Made by a program: the position numbers and the translations under genes. The notes beneath the pieces are model-generated. The model did no database searches and was not told the DNA's origin. It was given only the letters and a program-made list of their open reading frames with translations. A stretch of DNA of 64,000 nt, taken from the NCBI GenBank assembly GCA_002968845.1, contig PVBG01000003.1, positions 248,001-312,000 of the forward strand, read 5' to 3'. The stretch comes from Neorhizobium tomejilense. Lineage in GTDB: Bacteria; Pseudomonadota; Alphaproteobacteria; Rhizobiales; Rhizobiaceae. Each line of letters opens with the position of its first letter. Within the stretch, counting starts at the first letter, position 1. This document shows, one piece after another, positions 63,524 through 64,000 of the stretch.

Positions 63524-64000
63524 CTATGCGATCGGCGCCTTGTAACCGGCCTCGCGAGAAGAGCCGTAGATCCGGTCGATCACCTTGCCCACATCGACAA
63601 TCCTCTCGCATGTGGGATCATACCGTTCTCCCGCAGCCAATCGCCGGGCCCAATCGGCCGCCGCGCGTCCGCCCCAGTCGTCCGGAGGCTCGATCAGGGT
63701 TTCGCGCGATGTGCCGTAAAAGCGTTCGAGGGTGAAATCGTAGAACGACCCATCGACATTGCGCATCGATATCCCCCCGTTCGTGCCGTAGAAACTTGCC
63801 TCGATGATAGCCTCGCGGCCGGCCTGCAATCGCCATGAGCAGGCAAGGCGGACCGCCATTCCATCGCCAAGCGTCAGGTTCGCGACGGCATAGTCCTCAA
63901 CCTGATGATCATTGGCGATGATCGGCCGGCCGCCGGCCATCAGGTGACCGGAGACGGATGTCACAGCCGGGAAATCGAGGGACCAGAGCGCCATGTCGAC
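63524..64000 (-). CDS. Gfo/Idh/MocA family oxidoreductase (N-terminal part outside window)
   Basis: The minus frame is open to the last base, so the gene is cut by the window edge; 158 residues of the C-terminal part are visible. The VDMALWSLDFP segment at the edge, ANLTLGDGMAVRLACSWRL, and EASFYGTNGGISMRNVDGSF are typical of the GFO_IDH_MocA C-terminal domain. The methionine at 63994 is an internal residue. Substrate, probably a sugar or polyol derivative, is unknown. Confidence 0.8.
   Translation of the reverse strand, partial: VDMALWSLDFPAVTSVSGHLMAGGRPIIANDHQVEDYAVANLTLGDGMAVRLACSWRLQAGREAIIEASFYGTNGGISMRNVDGSFYDFTLERFYGTSRETLIEPPDDWGGRAAADWARRLAAGERYDPTCERIVDVGKVIDRIYGSSREAGYKAPIA

Overview
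The window is a GC-rich chromosomal segment from an alphaproteobacterium of the Rhizobiales, most likely Rhizobiaceae (Rhizobium/Agrobacterium/Neorhizobium-like). The evidence is the conserved order nagZ-scpA-scpB-tatABC-serS-surE-pcm-nlpD-like, the eukaryotic-type homodimeric NADP-isocitrate dehydrogenase, several DUF1127 micro-proteins, a DUF982 protein, and an alpha-r14-type small RNA with anti-Shine-Dalgarno loops. Nearly all genes are housekeeping or metabolic. I see no phage, complete insertion sequence, CRISPR array or replication origin.

Layout. 1-12 kb: an envelope and division block (SPOR protein, NagZ, ScpAB condensin partners, TatABC, SerRS, SurE, Pcm, degenerate LytM/LysM lipoprotein). 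12-17 kb: an AAA+ ATPase, YajC, homologues of two mitochondrial complex I assembly factors (NDUFAF3-like and NDUFAF6-like), an unknown membrane-anchored protein and TrmFO. The secD/secF genes usually expected beside yajC are absent. 17-18.3 kb: two DUF1127 genes, the three-hairpin small RNA on the minus strand, and tRNA-Leu. 18.5-30 kb: trigger factor, an ABC-F ATPase, a SleB-type hydrolase, GST, GNAT, Icd, a FUSC transporter, TrmJ and MurI. 30-35.6 kb: a micro-ORF plus a DUF1127-like gene, GNAT, two LysE exporters around a GFA protein, a HerA-like ATPase, DUF982 and ribosomal protein S4.

35.7-46 kb: SthA transhydrogenase, then a GntR-regulated operon with a peptide-type ABC importer (solute-binding protein, two permeases, fused double ATPase), gamma-glutamyltransferase and a DUF1028 protein. 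Together these look like an uptake and hydrolysis route for gamma-glutamyl compounds. 46-54 kb: a divergent MmyB-type regulator/dehydrogenase pair, RadC, Map, SfsA and PhaC, all on the minus strand apart from the dehydrogenase, then a lipoprotein. 52.8-58 kb: AlaC-like aminotransferase, Hom and RecJ (without the glpX I would expect between hom and recJ), then two tandem tRNA-Glu genes. 58-64 kb: lipoprotein, GloA, a double cold-shock-domain protein, DUF192, tRNA-Pro, a CBS-domain gene remnant, zinc alcohol dehydrogenase, SDR, and the C-terminal part of a Gfo/Idh/MocA oxidoreductase cut by the window edge.

The most interesting signal is at 17.1-18.0 kb: a multi-hairpin small RNA in which every loop carries CCTCCTCCC on the minus strand. 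It lies beside DUF1127 genes, and one of those genes and the region upstream of the RNA share a TGCACTGCA promoter motif with the same spacing to a -10 box.
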